A stretch of 64,000 nt of DNA, taken from assembly GCA_000701725.1 (NCBI GenBank), contig JNJQ01000001.1:186001-250000 (forward strand), written 5' to 3'. This document shows positions 1 to 8,699 of this stretch, piece by piece. A program made the position numbers and the translations under genes. Below the pieces are notes generated by a model. It was not told the origin of the DNA and searched no databases. It saw only the letters and a program-made list of their open reading frames with translations. Within the stretch, counting starts at the first letter, position 1, and each line of letters opens with the position of its first letter. Origin of the DNA: Erysipelotrichaceae bacterium NK3D112 (GTDB taxonomy: Bacteria > Bacillota_I > Bacilli_A > Erysipelotrichales > Erysipelotrichaceae).

Positions 1-467
1 GTGTGCTGACTTCTTATATGATTGACCGTCTCAACGGCAGAAGAATGCATATGGATTCCACCTCCTCAGGAAGAAGGGAATCCTACCAGTATGAGCCGAC
101 TTCCAGAATGTCCAACACATTCATCACGGAAGGCAATGCATCATTCGAAGAACTCTTTGAAGGCATTGAAAAAGGCCTTTATGCCAAGAGAATGGGCGGC
201 GGCAGCGTCAATCCCCAGACCGGTGAATTCAACTTCTCGGTTCAGGAGGGATATCTGATCGAAAAGGGAAAGATCACAGTTCCGGTCAAAGGTGCGGCCC
301 TGATCGGCAGCGGTGCTGAAATTCTTCTGAACATTGAAAAGGTCTGTTCCAATCTGTCCCGTTCGCAGGGCATGTGCGGATCCAGAAGCGGCTCCATTCC
401 GACCGATGTCGGTCAGCCGGCAATCCGGATCAGTTCCATCACCGTCGGAGGTACATCCAATGAATAA
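1..467 (+). CDS. tldD: TldD metalloprotease subunit (3' end only)
   Basis: This is the C-terminal part, about 154 residues, of TldD; the rest lies before the window. TldD and TldE (PmbA) form a metalloprotease heterodimer that degrades unfolded or modified peptides in the cytoplasm. The visible part carries family signatures: DRLNGRRMHMDSTSSGRR near the cut, the RMGGGSVNPQTGEFNF core strand region, and the closing GMCG....IPTDVGQPAIRI motif. The zinc-binding HExxxH lies upstream and cannot be seen. The stop codon overlaps the start of tldE by 8 bases, so the two are translationally coupled. Confidence 0.9.
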   Translation, partial: VLTSYMIDRLNGRRMHMDSTSSGRRESYQYEPTSRMSNTFITEGNASFEELFEGIEKGLYAKRMGGGSVNPQTGEFNFSVQEGYLIEKGKITVPVKGAALIGSGAEILLNIEKVCSNLSRSQGMCGSRSGSIPTDVGQPAIRISSITVGGTSNE

Positions 468-1782
468 GGAAAAATGGTTTGCGGCTGCGAAGGAAGCCGG
501 ATTTGAAAACTTCGAGATTTTCCAGGAACTCAACGAGGAAAGAACCTTCACCTGGTTTGAAGGGGAACTCGATACCTATGTCACTTCGCATGTTCTCGGC
601 ACTGCCTTCAGAGGCATGTATGAGGGCAAAATGGTGAACGCCTCCAGTGAGGACACATCCGATGATCAGATGGATGATGTACTCTCTTCCATGAAGACAC
701 AGGCTGCCATGATCACTTCCGAAGATCCTGAAATGCTCAGAGGAAAAGAAGAGATCAATGCCCTTGAGAAAAAAGAATTTGTTCACTTTGATGCCAATGA
801 CATCAAGGCATTATTAAAGAAGACAGAAGAGAAGATCTTCGCCTTTGACAAAAGAATCTTCCAGGTCAATCATCTGACCTTCCAGGAAAGCACTTCAAAG
901 CGCACAATCGCCAATACCCTCGGCGTTGATCTTGAAGAGGAGAGCGGAGTGCATGTGCTGGTGGCAGGAGCTGCCGCAAAGGAAGGAGATGAAATCAGAA
1001 CCGGCTTTGAAATGGAAAAGGCCGATGATCTTTCCGCACTCGATCTGGATGATTTCATCAAGCGCCTTGGCGAGGATGTGCTCAGTCAGCTCAACGCTTC
1101 CATTCCTTCTTCCGGCACCTATCCGGTGATCATTGAAAAGGGAGCGCTGACCCAGCTGTTTGCGGCTTTTGCGGATATGTTCTCAGGTGAGCAGATTCAT
1201 AAGGGAATTTCCCCGCTGCGCGATTCACTGAACAAGCAGGTATTCAGCGAAAAGATCACGATCGTTGATGATCCCGCCTGTGAAGATGCCGCACTCAGAT
1301 GCGCATTTGATGATGAGGGCTGTCCCACAAGACGTAAGACACTCGTTGAAAACGGCGTGTTTAAGGAAATGCTGCACAGCACAAAGAGCGCTCTTGCGAT
1401 GAATACAGAGAGCAGCGGCAACGGCTTCCGCGCATCCTATGATTCCCCGATCGGCGTTCGCCCGAGAAACTGCATGATCGTGCCGGGTGAGAAAGATCTC
1501 GATGGTCTGATGGCGGAAATGAAGGAGGGCATTCTGATCACGGACTTCGCCGGTCTTCACGCAGGCCTCAATCATGTCACCGGTGACTTCTCTCTGCAAA
1601 GCAGCGGCTATCTGATCAAGGACGGAAAGAAAGCGGGAGGTCTTACCCTGATGACTGCCGCCGGAAACTTCCTTGATCTGCTTTCCAATGTGCGCGAAGT
1701 CGGCAGTGATCTGAAATGGGAAATCCGCTCCATCGTCACTCCGAGCATTCTCTTTGATTCCGTATCCATCTCAGGAAAATAA
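460..1782 (+). CDS. tldE: TldE/PmbA-family metalloprotease partner
   Basis: This 440-residue protein belongs to the TldE/PmbA family, the partner of TldD without a complete metal site. The start chosen is the ATG at 460 (MNKEKWFAAAKEAGF); the reading frame continues upstream but that part overlaps tldD and is not PmbA-like. The preceding GGAGG is a good ribosome site. Family features include the N-terminal ERTFTWFEGELD region and the C-terminal GLHAGLNHVTGDFSLQSSGYLIKDGK segment, which matches the usual PmbA C-terminal motif. Length is normal. It ends the tldDE operon and is followed by a strong terminator. Confidence 0.92.
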   Translation: MNKEKWFAAAKEAGFENFEIFQELNEERTFTWFEGELDTYVTSHVLGTAFRGMYEGKMVNASSEDTSDDQMDDVLSSMKTQAAMITSEDPEMLRGKEEINALEKKEFVHFDANDIKALLKKTEEKIFAFDKRIFQVNHLTFQESTSKRTIANTLGVDLEEESGVHVLVAGAAAKEGDEIRTGFEMEKADDLSALDLDDFIKRLGEDVLSQLNASIPSSGTYPVIIEKGALTQLFAAFADMFSGEQIHKGISPLRDSLNKQVFSEKITIVDDPACEDAALRCAFDDEGCPTRRKTLVENGVFKEMLHSTKSALAMNTESSGNGFRASYDSPIGVRPRNCMIVPGEKDLDGLMAEMKEGILITDFAGLHAGLNHVTGDFSLQSSGYLIKDGKKAGGLTLMTAAGNFLDLLSNVREVGSDLKWEIRSIVTPSILFDSVSISGK

Positions 1783-1794
1783 TCTTTGCATTCC

Positions 1795-1826
1795 ATGCAT
1801 TCCCGCTTTCGGGAATGCATTTTTTT
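1795..1826 (+). terminator. Terminator after tldE
   Basis: Perfect 11-bp stem ATGCATTCCCG / CGGGAATGCAT with a CTTT loop, followed by six or more T. It ends the tldDE transcript. Confidence 0.92.
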
Positions 1827-1882
1827 ATCTTCTAATCAAACATAAAGAAAACAGCTTAAAGTCAAAGAAATGAAAATAATTG

Positions 1883-1920
1883 TATGATTTTTGTAAGATC
1901 AGGACTTCTTCAGCCGTCTA
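1883..1920 (+). promoter_or_regulatory. Candidate ECF-type promoter of the sigma/anti-sigma operon
   Basis: The stretch holds TATGATTTTTGTAAGATCAGG and, 17 bases after TGTAAG (1892-1897), CGTCTA (1915-1920). This resembles the TGTAAC-N16/17-CGTC promoters of Bacillus ECF sigma factors and would fit autoregulation of the sigma gene starting at 1942. Nearly the same 5' block recurs before the lipoprotein gene at 59429. TATGAT at 1883-1888 could instead be a sigma-A -10 box. The assignment is inference from sequence resemblance. Confidence 0.45.
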
Positions 1921-1941
1921 ACAGACGAAAGGAACATCAAG

Positions 1942-2433
1942 ATGGAAGAGTTTGAGGAAATATACAGACTGTATTTTACCGATGTATGGCGCTATCTTCT
2001 GAAGCTGACTCATGATGAGAATCAGGCGGAGGAGATTACGGCGGAAACATTTTTCCGCGCCATGAATGCCATAGACCGCTTTTCCGGCAGAAGTTCCCTG
2101 AAAACCTGGCTGTGCGCGATTGCCCGCAATATCTGGCTGGATCAGATCCGTGAGAAGAAGAAATTCACGGACATGAGCGATACCGCCATGATGCGCATTC
2201 CGGATCCGTCTGATCATGAACAGGAAACGGCAGTGAAGATGCAGGCTTCCGCAGTGCTGGAAACAGCGGCGAAACTCAAGGAGCCTTACAGAACCGTGTT
2301 CCATCTGCGCTTCATTGACAACAGGAGTTTCAAAGAGATCGGCGCGTATTTCGGCAAGAGCGAAAACTGGGCATGTGTCACATGTCACAGAGCCAGGCAA
2401 ACAGTAAGAAGGGAGATCAATGGACATGAGTAA
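1942..2433 (+). CDS. ECF-family RNA polymerase sigma factor
   Basis: A 163-residue extracytoplasmic-function sigma factor. Region 2 spans about residues 5-70 (YRLYFTDVWRYLLKLTHDENQAEEITAETFFRAM, then KTWLCAIARNIWLDQIR), the typical -10 recognition and core-binding part. Region 4 spans about residues 105-155 (LKEPYRTVFHLRFIDNRSFKEIGAYFGKS), a helix-turn-helix for -35 recognition. Size is normal and there is no extra domain. Its end overlaps the anti-sigma gene by 14 bases. A good ribosome site (AAAGGAA) precedes the ATG. The signal it answers to cannot be read from the sequence. Confidence 0.93.
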   Translation: MEEFEEIYRLYFTDVWRYLLKLTHDENQAEEITAETFFRAMNAIDRFSGRSSLKTWLCAIARNIWLDQIREKKKFTDMSDTAMMRIPDPSDHEQETAVKMQASAVLETAAKLKEPYRTVFHLRFIDNRSFKEIGAYFGKSENWACVTCHRARQTVRREINGHE

Positions 2434-3316
2434 GGAATGTGAAATCGTCAGAGATCTGCTGCCGCTTTATGCGGAAGGACTGACATCTGAAGCAAGCAAT
2501 GAATTTGTCGAGAAACATCTGAAAGACTGTGCTGAATGCACACAACTGTTAAAGGATATGCGAGAGGAACCACAGCCGCAGCCGCTCAAAGAAGAAAGCG
2601 AACTGCCCTTAAAGGCGCTTTCGAAAACCTGGCACAGGAAAAACCGCAGCCTGGCAGTGCTGATCGCAGGCATTGCCGCCTCCGTATTGATTTCTCTATA
2701 CGCATGGCTTTCCGCTCCGCGCTATCTGACATATGAGCAGGCCGTCGCAAAAACGGAAGAAACACAAAACGGTGTACGGGTCTTCTTTACCAATGCCGTG
2801 CATCATATTCATACCGAAAGCTATGCGGAGCCCGAAGGGGAAAGTGTGAATACGGATCTGGAATGCTGGACCAGCACGCTGGATCAGCTGTGGCATGCCG
2901 ATCCCGTGAGGGATGCTCTGCTGGAAGGGGATGTGATTTATTTCCGTGACAATCAGGCCAAATCAGATTCAGATGTGATTCTTCACGGCACACCGGAAAG
3001 CGCATCAATTCCGCTTCGCAGACTGTCACTGAATTATTATCTGTTTATCGCGGCCGCTATGACTTTGATATTCGGTGTATGCGCTGCTTTGATCAGAAAC
3101 CGCAGAACCTCTGATCTGCTTGCACAGATTGCTATGGTGCCGCTTGCCTGGTGCATTGCCAGCGTGATCGTTGAGCGGGGCATCGGGGCTGCGACCTGGA
3201 GTCTGACCCGTGATTTCTCGCTGATCATTCTCTTATGCGCATCGCTTGCGGCAGTGTTGATCAGTCTGTATCGCAGAAGGCGTGAAAAGAAAAGCATCAA
3301 TTCCGCGCTGATGTGA
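2420..3316 (+). CDS. Membrane anti-sigma factor with N-terminal zinc-finger domain
   Basis: A 298-residue protein with a putative zinc-finger anti-sigma domain at residues 5-45: C at about 6, then an H-x3-C-x2-C arrangement (KHLKDCAEC), the ZAS pattern that holds ECF sigma factors. One membrane helix lies at about residues 75-97 and three more near the C-terminus (NYYLFIAAAMTLIFGVCAALI and two following). A soluble outer region of roughly 100 residues lies between. The gene overlaps the sigma gene, which supports a sigma/anti-sigma pair. The outer region is presumably the sensing part; I do not recognise its fold. Confidence 0.82.
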   Translation: MDMSKECEIVRDLLPLYAEGLTSEASNEFVEKHLKDCAECTQLLKDMREEPQPQPLKEESELPLKALSKTWHRKNRSLAVLIAGIAASVLISLYAWLSAPRYLTYEQAVAKTEETQNGVRVFFTNAVHHIHTESYAEPEGESVNTDLECWTSTLDQLWHADPVRDALLEGDVIYFRDNQAKSDSDVILHGTPESASIPLRRLSLNYYLFIAAAMTLIFGVCAALIRNRRTSDLLAQIAMVPLAWCIASVIVERGIGAATWSLTRDFSLIILLCASLAAVLISLYRRRREKKSINSALM

Positions 3317-3399
3317 AGGCGCAAAGCGGATTCCGTGACGGAAAGTTAAGCCTGATTGTCAAAGGCAAACGGAAACAGTCACAGTTTCGCCCAATGTGG

Positions 3400-3408
3400 T
3401 GCTATAAT
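3400..3408 (+). promoter_or_regulatory. Extended -10 promoter element of the lepB operon
   Basis: TGCTATAAT, a perfect extended -10 box. Transcription should start near 3415, exactly at the ATG at 3416, so the message may be leaderless. I see no convincing -35 hexamer at the proper distance. Confidence 0.7.
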
Positions 3409-3415
3409 GTGCGGT

Positions 3416-4213
3416 ATGGAACATGACAGAGATATAGACATTTTAGATATTAAGGCAGAAGAGAATACCGAAGATCTCGGCTTTCTTGCCGAAACCAGTG
3501 TGCTGGAAAGACTGTCAGAAGGGGAAACTCCCGAAGAGACACCCGATCTTTCCGAAACACAGGTATTCGAGAATCTGACCAGTGATAAACGTGAAAAGCA
3601 GCCCGGTGAAACCGCTGCGGTGAAAAAGATCAAAGACGCCGGCAACAACGAGGACGAAGAGGAAAAGACAAGCTTCCGCTCCTCCGCTCTCAAAGAAGTC
3701 CTGCTGTTCTTCCGCGATCTTGGCGTATGTCTGGCGGTGGTGCTGGTGGTGGTCAATTTCATCCTGCGTCCGATCCAGGTCAAGGGCTCATCCATGTATC
3801 CGACATTGACCAACGGTGCGCTGGGCGTTTCGAATCTGCTTGGCTACCGGATGGATGGAATTGAACGCTTTGACATCGTGATCATCTATGTGGAGGACAA
3901 GAACGAATATCTTGTGAAGCGCTGTGTCGGCCTTCCGGGAGAAACCGTTGCCTACCGCGATCAGACTCTTTACATCAACAATGAACCGGTTGAGGAACCG
4001 TTCTTTGATGAATCCTATACATCAACCTATGATGTGTTCATGGAGGACCTGGATGAAATCACCCTTGGCGAAGATGAATACTTCTGCCTGGGCGACAACC
4101 GTCCCCGTTCCACCGACTCCCGTGTATACGGTCCGTTCCATAAGGATGAGATCGTATCCAAGGGCGTGTTCATCTTCTTCCCGTTCTCCGGTTTCGGGGT
4201 GCAGACATGGTAA
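3416..4213 (+). CDS. lepB: Signal peptidase I with long acidic N-terminal extension
   Basis: Membrane serine protease that removes signal peptides from exported proteins. The catalytic serine lies in GSSMYPTL (about residue 126), the general-base lysine in NEYLVKRCVGLPGE (about 167), and GDNRPRSTDSRVYGPF closes the fold. One membrane helix spans about residues 94-117. The first 90 residues are a cytoplasmic, Glu/Asp-rich, probably disordered extension not found in the usual 170-190-residue Gram-positive enzymes. Start: ATG 3416 follows the extended -10 by 7 nt with no ribosome site; an in-frame ATG at 3407 lies inside the -10 box, and a TTG at 3356 lies before the promoter. The stop overlaps rbgA. 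Confidence 0.92.
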   Translation: MEHDRDIDILDIKAEENTEDLGFLAETSVLERLSEGETPEETPDLSETQVFENLTSDKREKQPGETAAVKKIKDAGNNEDEEEKTSFRSSALKEVLLFFRDLGVCLAVVLVVVNFILRPIQVKGSSMYPTLTNGALGVSNLLGYRMDGIERFDIVIIYVEDKNEYLVKRCVGLPGETVAYRDQTLYINNEPVEEPFFDESYTSTYDVFMEDLDEITLGEDEYFCLGDNRPRSTDSRVYGPFHKDEIVSKGVFIFFPFSGFGVQTW

Positions 4214-5079
4214 AGGTTCAGTGGTATCCGGGCCATATGGAAAAGGCCCGCCGCGAAATGACCGAAAGACTCAAAGCCGTGGATATGATCATTGAACTGC
4301 GTGACTGCCGCATTCCCGAAGCAAGCACCAATCCATTGCTCAACATGATGGCGCAGGGCAAGCCGCGTCTGATCGTGCTGGCGAAAACCGATATGGCCGA
4401 TCCGGTGCAGAGCGAGAAATGGGTGAAGCATCTGAAAAAGGAAAATCAGTCCTGCCTTGCGGTGGATCTGATGAGGGATAATGGCGCCGGCAAGAAAATC
4501 ATCCGCGAGGCGCTTTTATTGATGAAACCCAAGCGTGACAAACAAAAGGCAAAGGGGATCAATCCAAGGGCGGTCAGAGCCATGGCATGCGGCATTCCCA
4601 ATGTCGGCAAGTCCACCATGATCAACCGCATCGTCGGAAAGAATACGGTCAAGGCGGCAGACAAGCCGGGTGTGACACGCTCCCTGACATGGATTCACGC
4701 CGATCCGCAGCTGGATCTGTTGGATACGCCGGGTGTGCTTTGGCCGAAGTTTGACGATGAGATGACTGGCTCGCTTCTGGCGGCGCTCGGTTCAATCAAT
4801 GATGATATTCTTGACCGCAAGATGATTGCCATGGATGCGATCCATGTGATCCAGGACCTTTATCCCGGACAGCTGGAAGCAATTTATGAATCCGGCGAGG
4901 TCAATCCCAACGGCATGCTCAAGGCGATCGCCGCCAAACGCAATCTGGTCCGCGAAAACAATGAACCCGACACCAAGCGTGCAGCGGAGATGTTTCTCAA
5001 CGAATTAAGAAAAGGAAGACTTGGCAGATTAAGTCTGGAACACGTCCATGAAGAAGATACAGAAGAGCACCCCGAATGA
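4207..5079 (+). CDS. rbgA: Ribosome biogenesis GTPase RbgA (YlqF)
   Basis: A 290-residue circularly permuted GTPase that acts in late 50S subunit assembly. It starts with the family signature WYPGHMEKARREM. The permuted motif order is visible: G4-like AKTD (about residue 62), then the G1 P-loop GIPNVGKST (about 130) and G3 DTPG (about 177). The G4 motif reads AKTD where NKxD is usual, a conspicuous loss of the Asn that contacts guanine. Start ATG 4207 overlaps the lepB stop. Its place between lepB and rnhB matches the Bacillus arrangement. Confidence 0.95.
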   Translation: MVKVQWYPGHMEKARREMTERLKAVDMIIELRDCRIPEASTNPLLNMMAQGKPRLIVLAKTDMADPVQSEKWVKHLKKENQSCLAVDLMRDNGAGKKIIREALLLMKPKRDKQKAKGINPRAVRAMACGIPNVGKSTMINRIVGKNTVKAADKPGVTRSLTWIHADPQLDLLDTPGVLWPKFDDEMTGSLLAALGSINDDILDRKMIAMDAIHVIQDLYPGQLEAIYESGEVNPNGMLKAIAAKRNLVRENNEPDTKRAAEMFLNELRKGRLGRLSLEHVHEEDTEEHPE

Positions 5080-5677
5080 TTTTGAACATGAGGCGTGGCA
5101 GGAAGGAAAACTTCTGCTTGGCATTGATGAGGCAGGCAGGGGACCTCTGGCCGGACCTTTGACCGTGGCCGGAGTCATCTTTGAGCCCGGTTATGAGAAT
5201 CCGGAAATCTATGATTCCAAAGGATTAAGCGAAAAGAAACGTGCGCAGCTTTACGAGACTATCAAGGAAGACGCGATCTGGTTTCAGATCATCCAGGTTC
5301 CGGAAGCGGATATCGACCGCTATGATATTTACCATGCCGATCAGATGGCCATGGCAAAGCTGGCCATGGAAGCGCCTGAGGCGGTGGTTGTGACCGATGC
5401 GATGCCGCTGGATCTGCCGGAAAGAACCGTCTTTCATCCCGTCAAGGGAGATCAGAAATCCGTATCCGTGGCAGCCGCGAGCATTCTTGCCAAGGTGACC
5501 CGTGACAGGACGATGGAAATGTATGATGAAATCTATCCGGAATACGGCTTTGCCAAAAACAAGGGCTATCCGACCAAGGCGCATCTGGAAGCCATTGAAA
5601 AGCACGGCATCACCCCGATTCACCGCCGTTCATTCGGTCCGGTCAGGGCAGTGCAGATGAAACTGGATCTTTTCTGA
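5048..5677 (+). CDS. rnhB: Ribonuclease HII
   Basis: A 209-residue enzyme that cleaves the RNA strand of RNA-DNA hybrids and removes single ribonucleotides from DNA. The catalytic block GIDEAGRGPLAGPL (Asp and Glu at about residues 26-27) is intact, followed by DSKGLSEKKR, the central VVTDAMPLDLP aspartate, and YPTKAHLEAIEKHG with HRRSFGPV near the end. Length is normal. It overlaps the end of rbgA by 32 bases, so the two are likely co-translated. Confidence 0.96.
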   Translation: MKKIQKSTPNDFEHEAWQEGKLLLGIDEAGRGPLAGPLTVAGVIFEPGYENPEIYDSKGLSEKKRAQLYETIKEDAIWFQIIQVPEADIDRYDIYHADQMAMAKLAMEAPEAVVVTDAMPLDLPERTVFHPVKGDQKSVSVAAASILAKVTRDRTMEMYDEIYPEYGFAKNKGYPTKAHLEAIEKHGITPIHRRSFGPVRAVQMKLDLF

Positions 5678-5722
5678 AGAAAACACATATTTATATTGAA
5701 TATAAGAGGCAGGAGGAACGTT

Positions 5723-6481
5723 ATGACCGACAGAGAAATCCTTGCCTCTTTTGCTTACCGCTATGAAGGCAGCTGGAGCGCCATTGCCAAAGCCGTGGCC
5801 GAACATGAGGCGCCTTATGAATGTGAGATCAATGAACGCTATATCACCATACTGGATGAGCAATATCCGGAAGTGCTGAAAGCTTTGCGCCATCCGCCCT
5901 GGGTATTGTTTTATCAGGGCAACATCCATCTGCTCAATGAACCGATGATCACCATTGTCGGCTCAAGGGATCTTTCAGAATACGGGGCAGAGCTGACCGT
6001 GAAGACCTGTGAAGTGCTGAAGAAACACTTTGTGCTGGTATCCGGGCTTGCCAAAGGAGCGGATTCCTTCGTGCATAAATGCGCTTTGGAAAACGGCCAT
6101 TCGATCGCTGTGATCGGCAGCGGTCTCGGCACCCGCTATCCCCGTGAAAACAGCAATCTTTATGCGGCTTTGATGCGCCGCGATCTGATCTTAAGTGAAT
6201 ATCCGTTTCATACGGGCGTGCGCAAGGAGCACTTTCCCTGGCGCAACCGTATTCTTGCCGCATTGGGAGAGGCTCTGATTGTGACCGAGGCGAAATACCG
6301 CTCCGGAACAATGCTCACCGTCAATGAGGCGCTCACGCTTTCCAAAGAGATCTACACGTTTCCGCACCCGTTCGAAAGTACGCATGGCTCCGGCTGCAAC
6401 CGTCTGATTGCGGATGGCGCCAATATCATTTACACGACTGCCCAGCTGCGTGAGATCCGTCCGAAATTGGTAATCGGTTGA
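5723..6481 (+). CDS. dprA: DNA-processing protein DprA
   Basis: DprA (Smf) loads RecA on single-stranded DNA taken up during natural transformation. This copy has 252 residues and contains the Rossmann-like core: IVGSRDLSEYG, VSGLAKGADSFVHKCALENG and IAVIGSGLGTRYPREN (about residues 75-150). It is shorter than many DprA proteins, with no clear C-terminal winged helix. Start ATG 5723 was chosen because AGGAGG lies 6 bases upstream; a TTG 27 bases earlier lacks a site. No other competence gene is in the window, so whether the cell is transformable is unknown. Confidence 0.92.
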   Translation: MTDREILASFAYRYEGSWSAIAKAVAEHEAPYECEINERYITILDEQYPEVLKALRHPPWVLFYQGNIHLLNEPMITIVGSRDLSEYGAELTVKTCEVLKKHFVLVSGLAKGADSFVHKCALENGHSIAVIGSGLGTRYPRENSNLYAALMRRDLILSEYPFHTGVRKEHFPWRNRILAALGEALIVTEAKYRSGTMLTVNEALTLSKEIYTFPHPFESTHGSGCNRLIADGANIIYTTAQLREIRPKLVIG

Positions 6482-6539
6482 AACTTTGATTTTTTTAATG
6501 TATCCTTCTGTTGATTATCTGCATATGGAGAATACATCT

Positions 6540-8699
6540 ATGAAGAATCTTGTAATTGTCGAGTCCCCGTCCAAATCCAAGACGATTGCCAAATATCTTG
6601 GCGAGGGATATACCGTTGTTTCCAGCAAGGGACATATCCGTGATCTTGCGATCAAAGGCAAGGACGGACTCGGAGTTGATATTGAAAATGATTTTGAGCC
6701 GACCTATGTCGTTTCAAAGGATAAGACGGATACCGTGAAGGAACTTCGCTCGGAAGCTGCCAAGGCTGAAAAAGTATTCCTCGCAACCGACCCGGACCGC
6801 GAAGGAGAGGCGATCAGCTGGCATCTGGCGCAGGAACTGGGCCTGGATGAGAATGCGAATGACCGTGTGACATTCCATGAAATCACCAAGAATGCCGTCA
6901 AGGAGGCATTTGCCAATCCGCGCGCCATTGATATGGATCTCGTCCATTCACAGGAAACCCGCCGCATTCTGGACAGAATGATCGGCTTCAAGCTTTCCAA
7001 GCTGCTCAATTCCAAGATCCGCTCCAAATCCGCCGGCCGTGTGCAGTCGGTGGCTTTAAAGCTGATCGTCGAAAGAGAAAAGGAAATCCGCGCCTTTGTG
7101 CCTGAAGAATACTGGAGCGTTGAGGCGGAATTCACCAAGGACAGAAAGAAGTTCACCGCTTCGCTTGCAAAGATCAACGGAGCCAAGGCGGAACTGCATA
7201 ATGGCGAAGAAGCGCAGAAGGTCATTGACGCATGCCAGGATCTGTTTACGGTTTCTGAAATCAAATCCAGCCAGCGCAGACGCGAGGCGCGTCCGCCGTT
7301 TATCACCAGCACCCTTCAGCAGGAGGCTTCCACCAAGCTTTCCTTCGCCGCCAAGCGCACCATGTCCATTGCCCAGCGTCTTTACGAAGGCATTGATATC
7401 GGCAGCGGCCAGGAAGGTCTGATCACATACATGCGTACGGACTCCACAAGACTTTCCGATGTGTTTGTCAATCAGGCCCGCGATCTCATCTCCAATGATT
7501 ACGGAAAGCAGTATCTCGGCAGATATACCGTGCGCAATGACGCAAGCTCCCAGGATGCCCATGAGGCGATCCGCCCGACCAGTCTTGCCAACACGCCGGA
7601 AAAGATCAAGCCGTACCTCACCAATGAACAGTACCGTCTTTACAAGATGATCTATGCGCGTGCGCTTGCCTCTTTGATGGCAGCCGCGAAATATGATTCC
7701 ATTTCCGTCACACTCAGCCAGTCAGGCTATGATTTCAGCGCCCAGGGCAGCACCCTTGCCTTTGACGGCTATCTGAAAGTCTATGGCGATTATGAATCCG
7801 GCAAGGATGTTATTTTGCCGGCACTTGAGGAAAACGAACAGCTCAAGGCTGATGAGGTCAAAGGCACGCAGCACTTCACGGAACCGCCTGCACGCTATAC
7901 CGAAGCCAGACTGATCAAGGCTCTGGAAGAGGACGGCATCGGCAGACCGAGCACCTACGCGATGATCATTGACACCATCCAGGCAAGAGGCTATGTCTCC
8001 CTGGAGAAGACAAGCGAAAAGAGCCGCACAAAAGTATTCGTGCCAAGCGCCCAGGGTGAGCTGACCGTCGAAAAACTGGATCAGTTCTTCTCCTCCATCA
8101 TCAATGTCAGATATACCGCGGAAATGGAGAACAAGCTTGACTCCATCGCCGAGGGCGACGCGGATGAGATCGAGATTCTCAGAAACTTCTGGGAACGCTT
8201 CACACCGCTTGTGGACAAGGCATATGCGGATATGGAAAAGCTCGCCCCGGAAAAAGTAGGCGAGACATGTCCGGAATGTGGCAATGAACTGGTTTACCGC
8301 AACGGCAGATTCGGCAGATTCATCTCATGCTCGAATTTCCCGTCATGCCGCTATACAAGAAAGATTGAAATCAAGGAAAAGGAAAAACCGGAGCCGACCG
8401 GCAAGATGTGTCCGGATTGCGGACATGAACTGCTCAAGAGAAAGTCCCGCTTCGGCACATACTTCCTTGGCTGCTCGAATTTCCCGGCATGCCATTATAT
8501 GGAAAATCTGAACGGCGAAAGGATTGTTTCGAAGAAGGACCGCGCCAAAGCGGAAAAGACCGCTGAGAAAAAGACCGCCGCAAAGAAAACAACTGCAAAG
8601 AAAACAACAGAAAAGAAGACAACAGCAAAGAAGACCGCGACAAAAAAGACAACCGCAAAACGGGCCGTGAAAAAGAAAGCGGCAGAGGATGAGGCATGA
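6540..8699 (+). CDS. topA: DNA topoisomerase I with two zinc ribbons and a Lys-rich tail
   Basis: Type IA topoisomerase of 719 residues that relaxes negative supercoils. The N-terminal TOPRIM domain begins [13 protein letters not shown] and has the acidic [13 protein letters not shown] motif. The active-site tyrosine lies in [14 protein letters not shown] (about residue 300). Two C-terminal zinc ribbons follow: CPECGNELV...CSNFPSC (about 580-610) and CPDCGHELL...CSNFPAC (about 630-660). The last 50 residues are a repetitive Lys/Thr/Ala tail (AKKTT units) like a histone H1 tail. Start ATG 6540 has GGAG 9 bases upstream. The stop overlaps trmFO as ATGA. Confidence 0.97.
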   Translation: MKNLVIVESPSKSKTIAKYLGEGYTVVSSKGHIRDLAIKGKDGLGVDIENDFEPTYVVSKDKTDTVKELRSEAAKAEKVFLATDPDREGEAISWHLAQELGLDENANDRVTFHEITKNAVKEAFANPRAIDMDLVHSQETRRILDRMIGFKLSKLLNSKIRSKSAGRVQSVALKLIVEREKEIRAFVPEEYWSVEAEFTKDRKKFTASLAKINGAKAELHNGEEAQKVIDACQDLFTVSEIKSSQRRREARPPFITSTLQQEASTKLSFAAKRTMSIAQRLYEGIDIGSGQEGLITYMRTDSTRLSDVFVNQARDLISNDYGKQYLGRYTVRNDASSQDAHEAIRPTSLANTPEKIKPYLTNEQYRLYKMIYARALASLMAAAKYDSISVTLSQSGYDFSAQGSTLAFDGYLKVYGDYESGKDVILPALEENEQLKADEVKGTQHFTEPPARYTEARLIKALEEDGIGRPSTYAMIIDTIQARGYVSLEKTSEKSRTKVFVPSAQGELTVEKLDQFFSSIINVRYTAEMENKLDSIAEGDADEIEILRNFWERFTPLVDKAYADMEKLAPEKVGETCPECGNELVYRNGRFGRFISCSNFPSCRYTRKIEIKEKEKPEPTGKMCPDCGHELLKRKSRFGTYFLGCSNFPACHYMENLNGERIVSKKDRAKAEKTAEKKTAAKKTTAKKTTEKKTTAKKTATKKTTAKRAVKKKAAEDEA
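8561..8690 (+). repeat. Low-complexity Lys/Thr/Ala codon repeat in topA
   Basis: Imperfect short repeats of AAG-AAA-ACA-AC type code for about ten AKKTT-like units at the end of topoisomerase I. Such tandem units can change in number by slippage. In mycobacterial topoisomerase I, basic tails aid DNA binding; the same role here is inference. Confidence 0.75.

Noticed and set aside
8561-8690. Tandem repeat considered as CRISPR or intergenic satellite
   Set aside because: It is in frame, ends the topA coding region and has no spacers.
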